DNA from: Arthrobacter sp. MA-N2
GTDB lineage: Bacteria > Actinomycetota > Actinomycetes > Actinomycetales > Micrococcaceae
NCBI RefSeq assembly: GCF_000517125.1
Contig: NZ_KI912155.1
Coordinates: 2,088,696-2,152,695 of the forward strand
DNA length: 64,000 bases
Direction of reading: 5' to 3'
Shown: positions 1-8,215 of the stretch, in pieces
Position numbering within the stretch: position 1 is the first letter of the stretch
How the letters are laid out: every line of letters starts with the position of its first letter
Position numbers and translations under genes: made by a program
The notes under the pieces: generated by a model
Database searches by the model: none
What the model saw: only the letters and a program-made list of their open reading frames with translations
What the model was told of the DNA's origin: nothing

Positions 1-12
1 AAGGAGCTAACG

Positions 13-366
13 ATGACTGATGCCACCTTCCGACACAACGTTGACCGCGAGCGTTTTGAAGTGCTGGCTGACGGCGGCGTGATTGGCAAGGCCGCGTACA
101 AGACGTACGACGACGGCGGGTCCCCGCAGCGGATCTTCTACCACACCGTGATCAACGAGGAGTACGGCGGACAAGGTCTTGCCGGCAAGCTCGCCGAGGT
201 AGCTCTGAGTGAAACGGTGAGTGTAGGACTGCGGATTGTGCCGGTGTGCCCTTTCATTCAGGCGTTTCTCACCAAGCACCCGGAATACGCGGCGAACACG
301 ACGTCCCCGACACCCGCGCACCTGGATTACCTCAACGCGGCTCTCGCTCCGGCCGCCAAGGCCTGA
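13..366 (+). CDS. GNAT-like small N-acetyltransferase
   Basis: The 117-residue product resembles the compact YjdJ-type GNAT fold (Gtn_acetyltr_2 family). Such proteins are thought to move an acetyl group from acetyl-CoA to an unknown acceptor. Visible family marks are a beta strand ending in FYHTVINEEYGGQGLAGKL (residues about 39-57), where GGQGLAGKL is the CoA-binding turn, and the C-terminal stretch with CPF and HPEY (about 78-92). An AAGGAG ribosome site at 1-6 precedes the ATG at 13. Cytosolic, with no signal peptide. The substrate cannot be inferred and the neighbour is convergent, so context does not help. Confidence 0.85.
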   Translation: MTDATFRHNVDRERFEVLADGGVIGKAAYKTYDDGGSPQRIFYHTVINEEYGGQGLAGKLAEVALSETVSVGLRIVPVCPFIQAFLTKHPEYAANTTSPTPAHLDYLNAALAPAAKA

Positions 367-414
367 CGGACCGCCGGTTCCCGGCAGGCCGCCCGGGCGC
401 GCCGCCGTCGACCC

Positions 415-1191
415 TTAGGAGTACATCAGCGAGCCCGGAGTGGTGAGGACCTCACCTGTCTCAAGCCACGTCTTCAGGCCGGAGAGGATCATCGGCCAAC
501 CGCCGTAGATCTGGTCGTTGCCGCCTTCCCGCAGCTCGCTGTGGGTGACGGTGAGGTGGCAGGAATCGCCCACGGGTTCGATCTCCCAGGTGACGCGTGA
601 GGTGCCCTCGGCCTTGACGTCCTCGCCCCAGAGCGCGCGCATGGTCTGGACAAGCCTGCGCGGGGGATCGACCTCCACGTTTTCGCCTTCGCCGAGGACC
701 ATTCCGTTGGCTTTGGGGTTGTGCATTTCGTAGTGACCGCCGGGTGTCCAGTCCGCGACGTGGGTGTTGCCGAACTGGTATTTGCTGCGGATGTCGCTGT
801 CCGTGATGGCTTCCCACAGCCGCTCCGGGGTGGTCTTGATGTAGATTTCGAAGATTTTTTCCACGGGATTTTCCAATCTGGTTTTGAGGTCGCTCAATGC
901 AGCGGCCCATGGTTCTGCATATTTGCTCACCCAGCGGTCGTGGACGAGCCTGATGGGTACCGGATTCAGGAAGTGGAGCTTCTCGCGACCACGACGGCGG
1001 GTCACAACCAGTCCGGCGTCCTCAAGGATCTTGAGGTGCTTCATGATCCCGAAGCGGGTCATGTCGAACCGAGCTTCAAGAGCGCTCAGGGTCTGGCCGT
1101 CCTCGCGGAAGAGCTCGTCGAGCAGGTCCCTGCGGGTGGGGTCGGAGAGTGCCTTGAAGACGGCGTCCATGGCTCCAGAATAGGTGACCAT
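415..1191 (-). CDS. ArsR-type HTH fused to SRPBCC (AHSA1) domain
   Basis: The 258-residue protein has an N-terminal winged helix of ArsR type (about residues 8-95, with SDPTRRDLLDEL and MKHLKILEDAGLV). It is followed by a START-like SRPBCC/AHSA1 ligand-binding domain (about 110-245, with TTPERLWEAITD and WTPGGHYEM). Fusions of this kind are one-component regulators in which a small hydrophobic ligand may sit in the SRPBCC cavity. The start may be the ATG at 1191 or the second ATG at 1170 (MDAVFKALS), which fits the usual ArsR beginning. It is divergent from the CMD-family gene at 1312, which is its most likely target. Ligand unknown. Confidence 0.88.
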   Translation of the reverse strand: MVTYSGAMDAVFKALSDPTRRDLLDELFREDGQTLSALEARFDMTRFGIMKHLKILEDAGLVVTRRRGREKLHFLNPVPIRLVHDRWVSKYAEPWAAALSDLKTRLENPVEKIFEIYIKTTPERLWEAITDSDIRSKYQFGNTHVADWTPGGHYEMHNPKANGMVLGEGENVEVDPPRRLVQTMRALWGEDVKAEGTSRVTWEIEPVGDSCHLTVTHSELREGGNDQIYGGWPMILSGLKTWLETGEVLTTPGSLMYS

Positions 1192-1311
1192 TTAGTCACA
1201 TGTCAACGGTTTTGAGGTCACCCTGTGGGTGACAGGTAATAGCCGTCCCTGCCTCGTTCACCCGTGTCTTTCTACGATGGGAATGAAGTCAACACGAACG
1301 AGGAGAACACC

Positions 1312-1626
1312 ATGACCGAACAATCCCGCGCCCAGCAGCTCGTCGGGGACATCTCGCCCAAATTGGCCTCCCTTACAGACGACGTCCTCTTCGCCGACGT
1401 CTGGGAACGGCCCGAGTTGGCCAAGCGCGATCGGAGCCTCGTCACCGTTGCCTGCCTGGTCACGAGCGGCAGCACCGAACAGCTGGTGGGGCACTTGCGC
1501 TTGGCGAAGGCGAACGGGCTAAGCGAGGCCGAACTCAGCGAGGCGATCACGCATCTGGCCTTCTACGCGGGCTGGCCAAAGGCCATGTCCGCGATGGCGG
1601 TCGCCAAGCAGGTTTTTGCCGAGTAG
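1312..1626 (+). CDS. Carboxymuconolactone decarboxylase (CMD) family protein
   Basis: The 104-residue protein has the all-helical AhpD-like CMD fold. It contains the conserved block ERPELAKRDRSLVTVACL (about residues 31-48), then GHLRLAKANGLSEAEL and the C-terminal HLAFYAGWPKAM. It lacks the CxxC of the peroxidase-active AhpD branch, so a reductase role is unlikely; members of this branch often serve as small oligomeric enzymes. The ATG at 1312 is chosen because GAGGAG lies just upstream. It is transcribed away from the ArsR-SRPBCC regulator, and the pair probably forms a regulated unit. Confidence 0.88.
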   Translation: MTEQSRAQQLVGDISPKLASLTDDVLFADVWERPELAKRDRSLVTVACLVTSGSTEQLVGHLRLAKANGLSEAELSEAITHLAFYAGWPKAMSAMAVAKQVFAE

Positions 1627-1989
1627 CGGCGCCATCCCTGGCGCGCGTCAGCCATCGACGACGGCGTGCCTCCCGCCGCGGGCGACCCCATCTTCGCGAT
1701 GGGCTCATGTCCGCGAGGGTTGTATCTGATGCGGGCGGTGATTGCTTTGCGAATGTGGGGCCGGAACATCCTGGTCGTGTGGCTGACGTCGATGAGTCGA
1801 CTCGCTCTACTTTACTGGCCGGTAACTAAACCGTAGACTCGCCCCCAAGCCGTCCGCTGGATTCGATCCGCAGGGCGGTTCCGTTCGGATCAGACTTTTC
1901 CTGCCGATTACGGCGTCGGGCTGGAGGCGGCCCGGGGCCGGCAACCTGTCCATCGCAGCATTTGCCGCGGGCAGGAAAAAGGATGACCA
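1627..1989. other. Intergenic region with possible RBS-masking hairpin
   Basis: No gene is supported here. A perfect 10-bp inverted repeat (TTTTCCTGCC at 1896-1905 and GGCAGGAAAA at 1970-1979) could fold the leader of the next gene so that its purine-rich ribosome site region is paired. The dyad-like TTACTGGCCGGTAA at 1812-1825 may be an operator, with one mismatched pair. Both readings are inference from symmetry only. Confidence 0.4.
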
Positions 1990-3224
1990 ATGAAACTATT
2001 CCGTGTACCAGCCCTGTTGGCCGAACGGCGCCGGCTTTTTGGCAAACGGGCGCTCGGCGCATCGCTGGTCCTCGGCGTCGTTTTGTCCGGGTTGACTGCC
2101 GGGCCTGTTCAGGCGGTCCTTCCCGCCGGGGATGCGTGGGTGGTGAGTGTCGGGGACTCCTATATTTCGGGGGAGGCTGGCCGCTGGGCAGGCAACTCGA
2201 GTGACGCGGCGCAGACTGACGCATTGGGGGCCGCCGCCTACCTGGACGCCGGTAATAAAGAGAGAACTGCCGGCTGCCATCGCTCATCTTCGGCGGCGAT
2301 CAGGATCGGACAGGCGAACGCACTCAACCTGGCCTGCGCAGCGGCCAAGGCCGCGACGGCGTGGAACGCCTTCGGACAGTTCAAGCCCGGACTAGATTTT
2401 TACGACGACGGCGCCGGAAATATCGGACAGGCCCTGGCCTTGCAGACCTTCGCTTCGGGTAACCGAGTGAAATGGTGGCTGTATCCATCGGCGGGAACGA
2501 TCTCGGTTTCCCGGGAATCATCGCAAACTGCGTCTCCATGTTCTTGACCAGCTCTTCGTGGGCTCCGAGTCACTGCAAGGACTCCGCCGCGGTGGCCAGC
2601 AACTTCTCTGCGAGCAACCGGGCAGCCGTGGCGTCGCGGATCGGCACCGCGCTGGCCAATGTGGCCAAGGCCATGTCCAATGCCGGCTACGCGGCAGGCG
2701 ACTACGGCCTGGTGGTTCAGAACTATGTTTCACCGCTGCCCCGTAGCACGAATATTTCCTACCCGGAGGGCGGATTCAGCCGTCAAAGTACATACGGCTG
2801 CGGATTCTGGAACGCCGACCTTGACTGGGCCGCCGGGACTGCCCACCCTGCCATCAACTCCACTATTGCCTCCGGCATCGCCGCGTCACAAGTGGCCAAT
2901 GTGCAAACGGTTGATGTGTCCACCCTGTTCAGCGGCCACGAACTGTGCGCCTCCACTACGGAGAAGCTCAACAACACGCCGTTGGCCAATTGGCGGAGCC
3001 CGGGTGCGGTCGATGTCAGTGAGTGGATCAGCGAAGTCCGGACGGCAAGCGCCGCATTCAGCGACTACTACGTCCAGGAATCGCTGCACCCCAACTACTG
3101 GGGTCAGCTGGCGCTGCGGAGTTGCCTCCGGCAAATCTACAACGACGGCGATGTCCGCTCGGGGATCTGCACCGCCGGGACCGGGCTGACGGCTGCAGGC
3201 GAACCCGTGGTCACCATCAGTTGA
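1990..3224 (+). pseudogene. Secreted SGNH/GDSL hydrolase, frameshifted
   Basis: Two adjoining frames together make one secreted SGNH hydrolase of about 410 residues. The first frame (from 1990) has a signal peptide with a hydrophobic core (ALGASLVLGVVLSGL) and block I GDSYISGE with the nucleophile Ser57. The second frame resumes at about 2472 with block III SIGGND and ends at 3224 after block V HPNYWG (catalytic His codon 3087-3089). The switch at about 2468-2474 is what the loss of one base from GTGAAA(A)TGG would give. All active-site blocks survive, so this is either a recent pseudogene or a sequencing error. Family members cleave esters, for example lipids or acetylated sugars. AAAGGA precedes the ATG. 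Confidence 0.82.
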
Positions 3225-3254
3225 TATGTAGTGCTCGTTTGTGAAGGGCGCGGT

Positions 3255-3290
3255 GAAGCGGTCCCCGGCTAGCTTGTCTGGGACCGCTTC
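3255..3290 (+). terminator. Rho-independent terminator after SGNH gene
   Basis: A perfect 11-bp stem (GAAGCGGTCCC / GGGACCGCTTC) with a 14-nt loop is followed at once by CTTTTGTGTT. It lies 30 bp after the SGNH stop codon. Confidence 0.85.
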
Positions 3291-3522
3291 CTTTTGTGTT
3301 TCCGGTGCTGCTAGACATCCGGGTCCACGTCGTCATTTACTCTGCCGGAATCGTGGAGCAGATTGTGGTTGTTTCAGGGCCCGCCTGTGGGTTCCATCTT
3401 GGCAATCCCAAATGGATGGTGAATTTCTCTCAAAAAGTCAAACTTGGAGTGGCCCGCATCCTTGTAGCAACAATATGACAGTATTGGTCATATTGTTCTT
3501 CCGGGCGCAAAGTTTAGACACG

Positions 3523-3565
3523 GAAGCCCCGCGCCGACCTCCCGGGAGGGTGGACGCGGGGCTTC
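3523..3565 (-). terminator. Perfect hairpin, possible minus-strand terminator
   Basis: GAAGCCCCGCG (3523-3533) and CGCGGGGCTTC (3555-3565) form a perfect 11-bp stem with a 21-nt loop. On the minus strand it lies about 40 nt after the stop of the small reading frame at 3605. A proper U-tract is missing on both sides, so terminator function is only likely. Confidence 0.55.
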
Positions 3566-3604
3566 AATGACTCCAAATAGTGGAGCGGCTCTTGCCTTTG
3601 GGGA

Positions 3605-3772
3605 TCAGATTAGCCCAAGCGTGCGGGCAACGTAGGTGATGAGAGTGGTTGCCCACCCCATAACAACGGGTCCAAATATGGTGATCAACTGTGAAATGAT
3701 GGCTTCGATCCTAATCAGCTCCTTGTTGTTTCAAAACAGCAGGAAAATGGCCTGCCTGTTGGTTGGTGACAT
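3605..3772 (-). pseudogene. Small hydrophobic peptide frame with in-frame TGA
   Basis: On the minus strand ATG at 3772 opens a frame of 55 codons that is interrupted by TGA at 3733-3731 and closed by TGA at 3607-3605. The 41 residues after the internal stop form a strongly hydrophobic or amphipathic helix-like peptide (ISQLITIFGPVVMGW, then TLITYVARTLGLI) preceded by NNKELIRIE. AAGGAG sits just after the internal stop but no normal start codon follows it at a usable distance. A promoter-like upstream stretch and a downstream hairpin at 3523-3565 suggest a transcribed unit. It could be a decayed small membrane peptide or toxin, or chance. I recognise no family. Confidence 0.3.
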
Positions 3773-3974
3773 AAATGTAACTTAAAAAGTAGTTAACTAA
3801 CAACAGTTGTCGCATCTATTTACAGAGTGGTTAATTTTTTAGTGCAACATTTGTCGTTCGATGAGTTGGTGACTACATCCCCCGGGGCGAAGAACCCCAC
3901 CATGGATAAACCCTGTTACGAAGGTCGGACATCGTTAGCCCTCGCACTCAACGTCGACCGAGCCCCGGCAATCC
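3773..3974. other. AT-rich intergenic stretch with promoter-like sequence
   Basis: This segment is markedly AT-rich for the window and holds the palindrome TAGTTAACTA (about 3789-3798). On the minus strand TTGCAC, 17 nt and TGTAAAT resemble a sigma-70 promoter reading toward the small hydrophobic frame. No gene is visible. Confidence 0.4.
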
Positions 3975-4298
3975 CTAGGTGTTGAGGTCCCAATGAGCCC
4001 GGATCGCCTTAGCGACCGGATCGGTGGTGACATCGACCCGGAAAGCAACGGGAGCCGTGCCGGGCTCTTCGATGACCGCATCCCGGTACACGCGGCCGCA
4101 CGATGGACATAGGGTGTAGAGGTCCTCGTCTTTGGGCCATAAGGCGAGCCCGGCGGGGACGGACGTGTCCCGTCCGAGGTAAACGGGGATGCCTTTTGAG
4201 TCGGCCTGAATCAGTCCGTCCTTGCTGACAGTGTTGCTGCAGATGCACGTGATGGTAGTGACATCATGATCGATGACATCGGCGAATTCAGTGTCCAT
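3975..4298 (-). CDS. Hypothetical protein with zinc-ribbon-like cysteines
   Basis: The product has 107 residues from the ATG at 4298, which is chosen because GGGGAG lies at good distance upstream; a frame extension to 4397 lacks such a site. It carries a CIC motif near residue 18 and CPSCGRVYRD near residue 63, so two cysteine pairs could bind zinc. No signal peptide or membrane segment is seen. I do not recognise a named family. It is divergent from the DinB gene at 4419. Confidence 0.7.
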   Translation of the reverse strand: MDTEFADVIDHDVTTITCICSNTVSKDGLIQADSKGIPVYLGRDTSVPAGLALWPKDEDLYTLCPSCGRVYRDAVIEEPGTAPVAFRVDVTTDPVAKAIRAHWDLNT

Positions 4299-4418
4299 GA
4301 TGGGCTCCCCGGCGGTGGAAGAGACGTCCTGTGTGTAGCTTATGCCTGCTAATCCCCGGATGAGGTGTGGCTTCCGTGGAAAAATGGGCTCACGCACAAC
4401 GCACAGCTAGGGGACTCG

Positions 4419-4925
4419 ATGAAATCCAACGAACTGCTGCTGGATGCCTTTGGCCGGATCCGTGACATCGTCGCGGCTACCCTTGCAGGGCTCGACGGCG
4501 AGTCCTTGGTCCGTCGGCCTTCAGGCACCGGAAACTCGATCGCGTGGTTGATCTGGCATCTTAGCCGGGTGGAGGACGTACAGCTCGCCTCCGCTGCCGG
4601 CCTGGAACAGGTCTGGACCTCGCAGGGATTTGCCAAACTTTTCAACCTGCCGCTTCCCGAACGGGACACAGGCTACGGCCACACGAGCGAGAAAGTTGAC
4701 ACGGTGGAGGCGCCGCCGGAGCTGCTGCTCGAATATTATGACGCCGTTCACCGGCAGACGGCCGGGTTCCTGAAAACGCTCGGTGACACTGACCTGGATA
4801 GCATCGTCGACACCCGCTGGGATCCGCCCGTGACTTTAGGTGTGCGGATTATCAGCACCATCGCCGATTGCCTCCAGCATGTGGGGCAGGCAGCGTACGT
4901 CAAGGGCCTGGGGGCAAGTGCCTAA
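4419..4925 (+). CDS. DinB/DUF664 family protein (mycothiol-transferase-like)
   Basis: The 168-residue protein has the DinB four-helix fold: NELLLDAFGRIRDIV, then GTGNSIAWLIWHLSRVEDVQ with the metal-ligand His of the WHL motif, and the C-terminal STIADCLQHVGQAAYV with the third-helix His. DinB/DUF664 proteins of actinobacteria are thiol-S-transferases using mycothiol, or metal-dependent enzymes of unknown substrate. The ATG at 4419 has GGGGA upstream. It stands alone and is divergent from the small zinc-ribbon-like gene. Confidence 0.88.
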   Translation: MKSNELLLDAFGRIRDIVAATLAGLDGESLVRRPSGTGNSIAWLIWHLSRVEDVQLASAAGLEQVWTSQGFAKLFNLPLPERDTGYGHTSEKVDTVEAPPELLLEYYDAVHRQTAGFLKTLGDTDLDSIVDTRWDPPVTLGVRIISTIADCLQHVGQAAYVKGLGASA

Positions 4926-5049
4926 CCGCCGGCACTCGCAGATTCGTTAACTAAGTCCAGTAGGGATCACTCAAGGCTGCGCGGTTTTGCGTCCGTAGGC
5001 TTCGTTGTGAGCCGAAGAAGGCTCGCTGCCATTGCTTCCGGGAATCAAT

Positions 5050-5084
5050 GGCAGTACCAAACCCGGCAGTACCAAACCCGGCAG
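5050..5084. repeat. 15-bp tandem duplication
   Basis: GGCAGTACCAAACCC occurs at 5050-5064 and again at 5065-5079, followed by the first five bases of a third unit. It lies in the leader of the secreted protein gene starting at 5113. Confidence 0.85.
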
Positions 5085-5112
5085 GGCCTCAACCATGCCA
5101 AGGACGCTCATT

Positions 5113-6030
5113 ATGAAAGCCGCAAAACTTCTGGCCGTCGCTTGCCTTATGTTTGCTTGGATAGCCACACCGTTCTCCGCCGCGCATGCTCAACCCATGG
5201 GGTCTCCGGATCCGGCAGCAGCCTTGGGCAGTGACATTTCGTGGCCTCAATGCGGAGGTGGGCTACCTTCGGGCCAGGCGTTCGGGATCGTCGGCGTGAA
5301 CGGGGGGAGGCCGGAAACGGCGAACCCCTGTTTCGCCGAGCAGCTGGGCTGGGCCAGCGGCTCGGTGGGCGGGACCAGCCAGTCGCCAGTCGCCTTGTAC
5401 GTCAACACCGCCAATCCCGCAGGGGCCGGGTGGTGGCCGGCGTCCGATGCGGATGTGGGCATGAGCCGTCCAAACCCGTATGGGAGCTGCGACGGGACGG
5501 CTTCGGCGGCGTGCGCCTACCTCTACGGTTACGGCATCGCGTTCGACGACGTCAATCATTACGGCGTACCCGACCCCGCCAAGCACATGTGGTGGCTGGA
5601 CGTGGAGACCGGGAACGCGTGGTCCTGGGACACCGTGGCCAACGCCGCCGATATTGAAGGCATGGCCGCCTACCTGCAAAGCATTGGAGCGGCGGTGGGC
5701 ATCTATTCAACCTCGTACCAGTTCGGAGTAATCGCCGGGCAGCTTCATCCCGACAGCAATCTGAACGGGCTCAAGAGCTGGCTTGCAGGAGCAACGTCTA
5801 CGGAGTCGGCAATGGAACTCTGCTCGGCCCCGCCCCTGACGGCCGGCGGCGTGGTTGCACTCACCCAATTCACCACTGACTTGGATTACAACTACTCCTG
5901 CATTCCGCCGGCACCGCCACCACCCCCGGCACCTGCGCCGGCTGCTGTTCCGGCGAAGCCCCCGATCCCGACGCTGACTACCGACGCCAGCGGTAAGCGG
6001 AAGCCGCTGCTGTCGATAGCGCAGAGCTGA
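5113..6030 (+). CDS. Secreted DUF1906/GH25-like protein
   Basis: The 305-residue product begins with a signal peptide (KAAKLLAVACLMFAWIA, cleavage after AHA). The catalytic-type region has SDISWPQCGG, FGIVGVNGG, MWWLDVETGNAWSW (an acidic WLDVE motif as in GH25/DUF1906 barrels), GIYSTSYQF and a late ALTQFTTDLDYNYSC. It ends in a proline/alanine-rich tail. Related proteins are cell-wall-active or of unknown glycosidase function; action outside the membrane is expected. The start at 5113 is preferred because AAGGA (5100-5104) is 8 nt upstream. Upstream extensions run into the 15-bp repeat. Confidence 0.82.
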   Translation: MKAAKLLAVACLMFAWIATPFSAAHAQPMGSPDPAAALGSDISWPQCGGGLPSGQAFGIVGVNGGRPETANPCFAEQLGWASGSVGGTSQSPVALYVNTANPAGAGWWPASDADVGMSRPNPYGSCDGTASAACAYLYGYGIAFDDVNHYGVPDPAKHMWWLDVETGNAWSWDTVANAADIEGMAAYLQSIGAAVGIYSTSYQFGVIAGQLHPDSNLNGLKSWLAGATSTESAMELCSAPPLTAGGVVALTQFTTDLDYNYSCIPPAPPPPPAPAPAAVPAKPPIPTLTTDASGKRKPLLSIAQS

Positions 6031-6096
6031 GGCTTGCCCGCGGACGTTCGTGTCGCGTTTCGTGACCCGAGGCAACCATGGACCAGACTTAGGGGC

Positions 6097-7464
6097 GTGA
6101 GCAACAAACCCCGCCCTGGCCTAGCGATCGCTGCACTCAGCCTGGGGACAGCGCTGAATCCGCTGAACTCGTCCATGATTGCGGTGGCCCTGGTGGTGCT
6201 GCGCGAGGACTTCGCGCTTGACGTCGCTACGGTCACCTGGGTGATCACGTCCTTCTATCTTGCCTCGGCCGCGGGCCAGCCGCTGATGGGCAGGCTCGCG
6301 GATCGTTTCGGTCCCCGGCGGTTGTTCACTTTCGGTATGGCGGTGGTGGCTATTTCCTGTGCGTTGGCGCCGTTCTCGCCGAACTTCGCCCTAGTCTGCG
6401 TGGCCCGGGCGCTCATGGCGGTGGGGACCGCGACGGCGTACCCGTGCGCCGTCGTCATGGTCTCGACGCTCAGCCGGCAGGCGAACCTCAGCTCCACCCG
6501 GCCCCTGGGGCGAATCCAGATGGCGAACACCTCGGCAGCCGCGGTGGGACCCGTCGTCGGGGGTCTCCTAGTGAGCCTGGTCGGCTGGCAGGCGCTGTTC
6601 GCGATCAACGTGCCGATCTCCCTCCTCGCTTTGGTGGTGGTCCGGCGGGTGGCGCCGGCCGACGTCGCACGCGAAAGCGGCAGGCTCTCGGTCCTCCTGC
6701 GCGATTCCGACATTCCGGGCATCCTGGCTTTCATCGCCTCGCTGACGCTGGCCATGATGGCGCTGCTTAACGTGATGCCGTCCTACCGCTGGTGGTTCCT
6801 GACCGTCGCGGTGGTCCTGGCTGGGCTATTTGCTTTGCGCGAGTTGCGGTTCAGCCCGCCGTTCCTGGACCTGCGGCTGCTCGGCCGGAACCGGCCGCTC
6901 CTGCTCTTGTACCTGGGTTTCGCCGTGTTCAGCGCTGTCTATTATTTTTCGTTCTTTGGGCTTCCGCAGTTGCTGCAGCAGGCGGCAAAGTACGACGCCG
7001 GCGTGGTCGGCCTGCTCATGCTTCCCCTTGCTGCCATGTCGGTCTTCATGACTCCGGTGACGGTGCGATTCATGGAACGGTTCGGCGTGCGGTCCGTGAT
7101 GATCGTGGGAGTCTTGCTTTTGGCGCTTGCTTCCGGGGCGTTGGGGCTGCTGACGCTGTCTTTCTGGCCTCCGCTGGTGCTGGTGCTTACGGCGCTGATG
7201 GGCGTTCCGTACGGCGTGGTCAGTACCGCGTCCAACCAAGGCCTGTACGTGTCCGCGCGGCCGGAGGACAGGGGAGTGGCCGCCGGGATCTTCCAGACAT
7301 GCCGCTACCTCGGGGCCATTACGGCGACAGTGCTGATCGGTGTGCTCTATGGGCCCGGGGTGAACCAAGCAAACTGGGGGCTCATGGTGCTGGTGATGTT
7401 GGGGCTGAGTGCGGTGGTGTTCGTGCTTGCGGCAATGTGGCGGAGGCCGGGGGCCGTGGGTTAG
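6097..7464 (+). CDS. MFS transporter (drug exporter type)
   Basis: The 455-residue protein begins at GTG 6097; a TTG at 6034 is possible but adds a non-membrane leader. Hydrophobic segments run through the whole protein. The MFS signature between segments 2 and 3 reads GRLADRFGPRRLF, and segment 5 has the antiporter-like AAAVGPVVGGLLVSLVGW, as in DHA2-like exporters. A probable proton-driven exporter; substrate unknown. It starts 67 bp after the secreted protein. The GTG follows AGGGG too closely for a normal ribosome site, so the start is not certain. Confidence 0.88.
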   Translation: MSNKPRPGLAIAALSLGTALNPLNSSMIAVALVVLREDFALDVATVTWVITSFYLASAAGQPLMGRLADRFGPRRLFTFGMAVVAISCALAPFSPNFALVCVARALMAVGTATAYPCAVVMVSTLSRQANLSSTRPLGRIQMANTSAAAVGPVVGGLLVSLVGWQALFAINVPISLLALVVVRRVAPADVARESGRLSVLLRDSDIPGILAFIASLTLAMMALLNVMPSYRWWFLTVAVVLAGLFALRELRFSPPFLDLRLLGRNRPLLLLYLGFAVFSAVYYFSFFGLPQLLQQAAKYDAGVVGLLMLPLAAMSVFMTPVTVRFMERFGVRSVMIVGVLLLALASGALGLLTLSFWPPLVLVLTALMGVPYGVVSTASNQGLYVSARPEDRGVAAGIFQTCRYLGAITATVLIGVLYGPGVNQANWGLMVLVMLGLSAVVFVLAAMWRRPGAVG

Positions 7465-7473
7465 CAAATCATA

Positions 7474-7502
7474 TTGACACCCCCATGGGGCGGGAATAAT
7501 CT
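7474..7502 (+). promoter_or_regulatory. Strong promoter with G/C palindrome in spacer
   Basis: TTGACA (7474-7479), a 17-bp spacer and TAATCT (7497-7502) form a near-consensus sigma-70 promoter. The spacer holds the perfect palindrome CCCCATGGGG (7481-7490). G/C-tract dyads of this sort are bound by CsoR/RcnR-family metal-responsive repressors. It would drive the DUF1326-DUF2182 pair that begins about 95 bp downstream. Confidence 0.7.
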
Positions 7503-7597
7503 CGGCCTTACGAGGTTCGTGGTCTCGGTCTGAGTGTTTTCGGCGCTGCCTCTGGGGGAGCTCCGCTAGTCGAATGAACTAGCGAGGAGAGTCCTCA

Positions 7598-8215
7598 ATG
7601 TCTTGGGAAATGTCCGGAAAATATGTTGCCAATTGCAGTTGCGCGTTGATCTGTCCGTGCCCGGTGGACGGCAGGCCTAACAGTACGAACGGCGAGTGCC
7701 GCGGTGTCGCCGTGTTCCATGTTGCGGATGGGAAGCTCGATGACACCGACCTTTCGGGTGTCGACTTCGCCTTCGTCAATTTCTTCCCGTCAAACCTCAC
7801 AGCGGGCGGTTGGAAGATCGGCGTCGTGGTCGATGAAGGCGCTTCGGAAGGGCAAGCGACCGCCCTCGAAAGCATCCTCCACGGCGAGGTCGGCGGACCG
7901 TTCGGGGATCTAGCTGCCCTATATGGCGAATGGTTGGGCGTTCAGAGGGCAAACGTCACGTTCTCGGATGGCGATAACCCGTCCGGCGCGGTGGGAGACA
8001 GCGTGAACTACACGCTGGAAACGCTGCCCGGACCGGGTGGCGGCGTCACCACCGTCAAGAACGCGATGTACGCCTTCGCTGCCGACTACATGATCGGCAA
8101 GGCGCCAGGGCACTCGGATCTCTTCGGCCTGGACTTCGACGGGATCTATGGCGAGAGCGGGGAATTCAGTTACGCAAGCGAGATGGCCGAAGGCGCCCCC
8201 AAGGGAAGGGCATGA
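7598..8215 (+). CDS. DUF1326 domain protein
   Basis: The 205-residue protein matches DUF1326. It opens with the family mark MSGKYVANCSCALICPCP, a cysteine-rich block (Cys at about 14, 16, 20 and 22) that could bind metal, and contains DFAFVNFFPSNL, ESILHGEVGGPFGDL and a DLFGLDFDGIYGESGEF tail. No catalytic function is established for the family. It overlaps the next gene by ATGA, and this pairing with a DUF2182 membrane protein recurs in bacteria, which suggests a joint function, perhaps around a metal. GAGGAG precedes the ATG. Confidence 0.9.
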   Translation: MSWEMSGKYVANCSCALICPCPVDGRPNSTNGECRGVAVFHVADGKLDDTDLSGVDFAFVNFFPSNLTAGGWKIGVVVDEGASEGQATALESILHGEVGGPFGDLAALYGEWLGVQRANVTFSDGDNPSGAVGDSVNYTLETLPGPGGGVTTVKNAMYAFAADYMIGKAPGHSDLFGLDFDGIYGESGEFSYASEMAEGAPKGRA

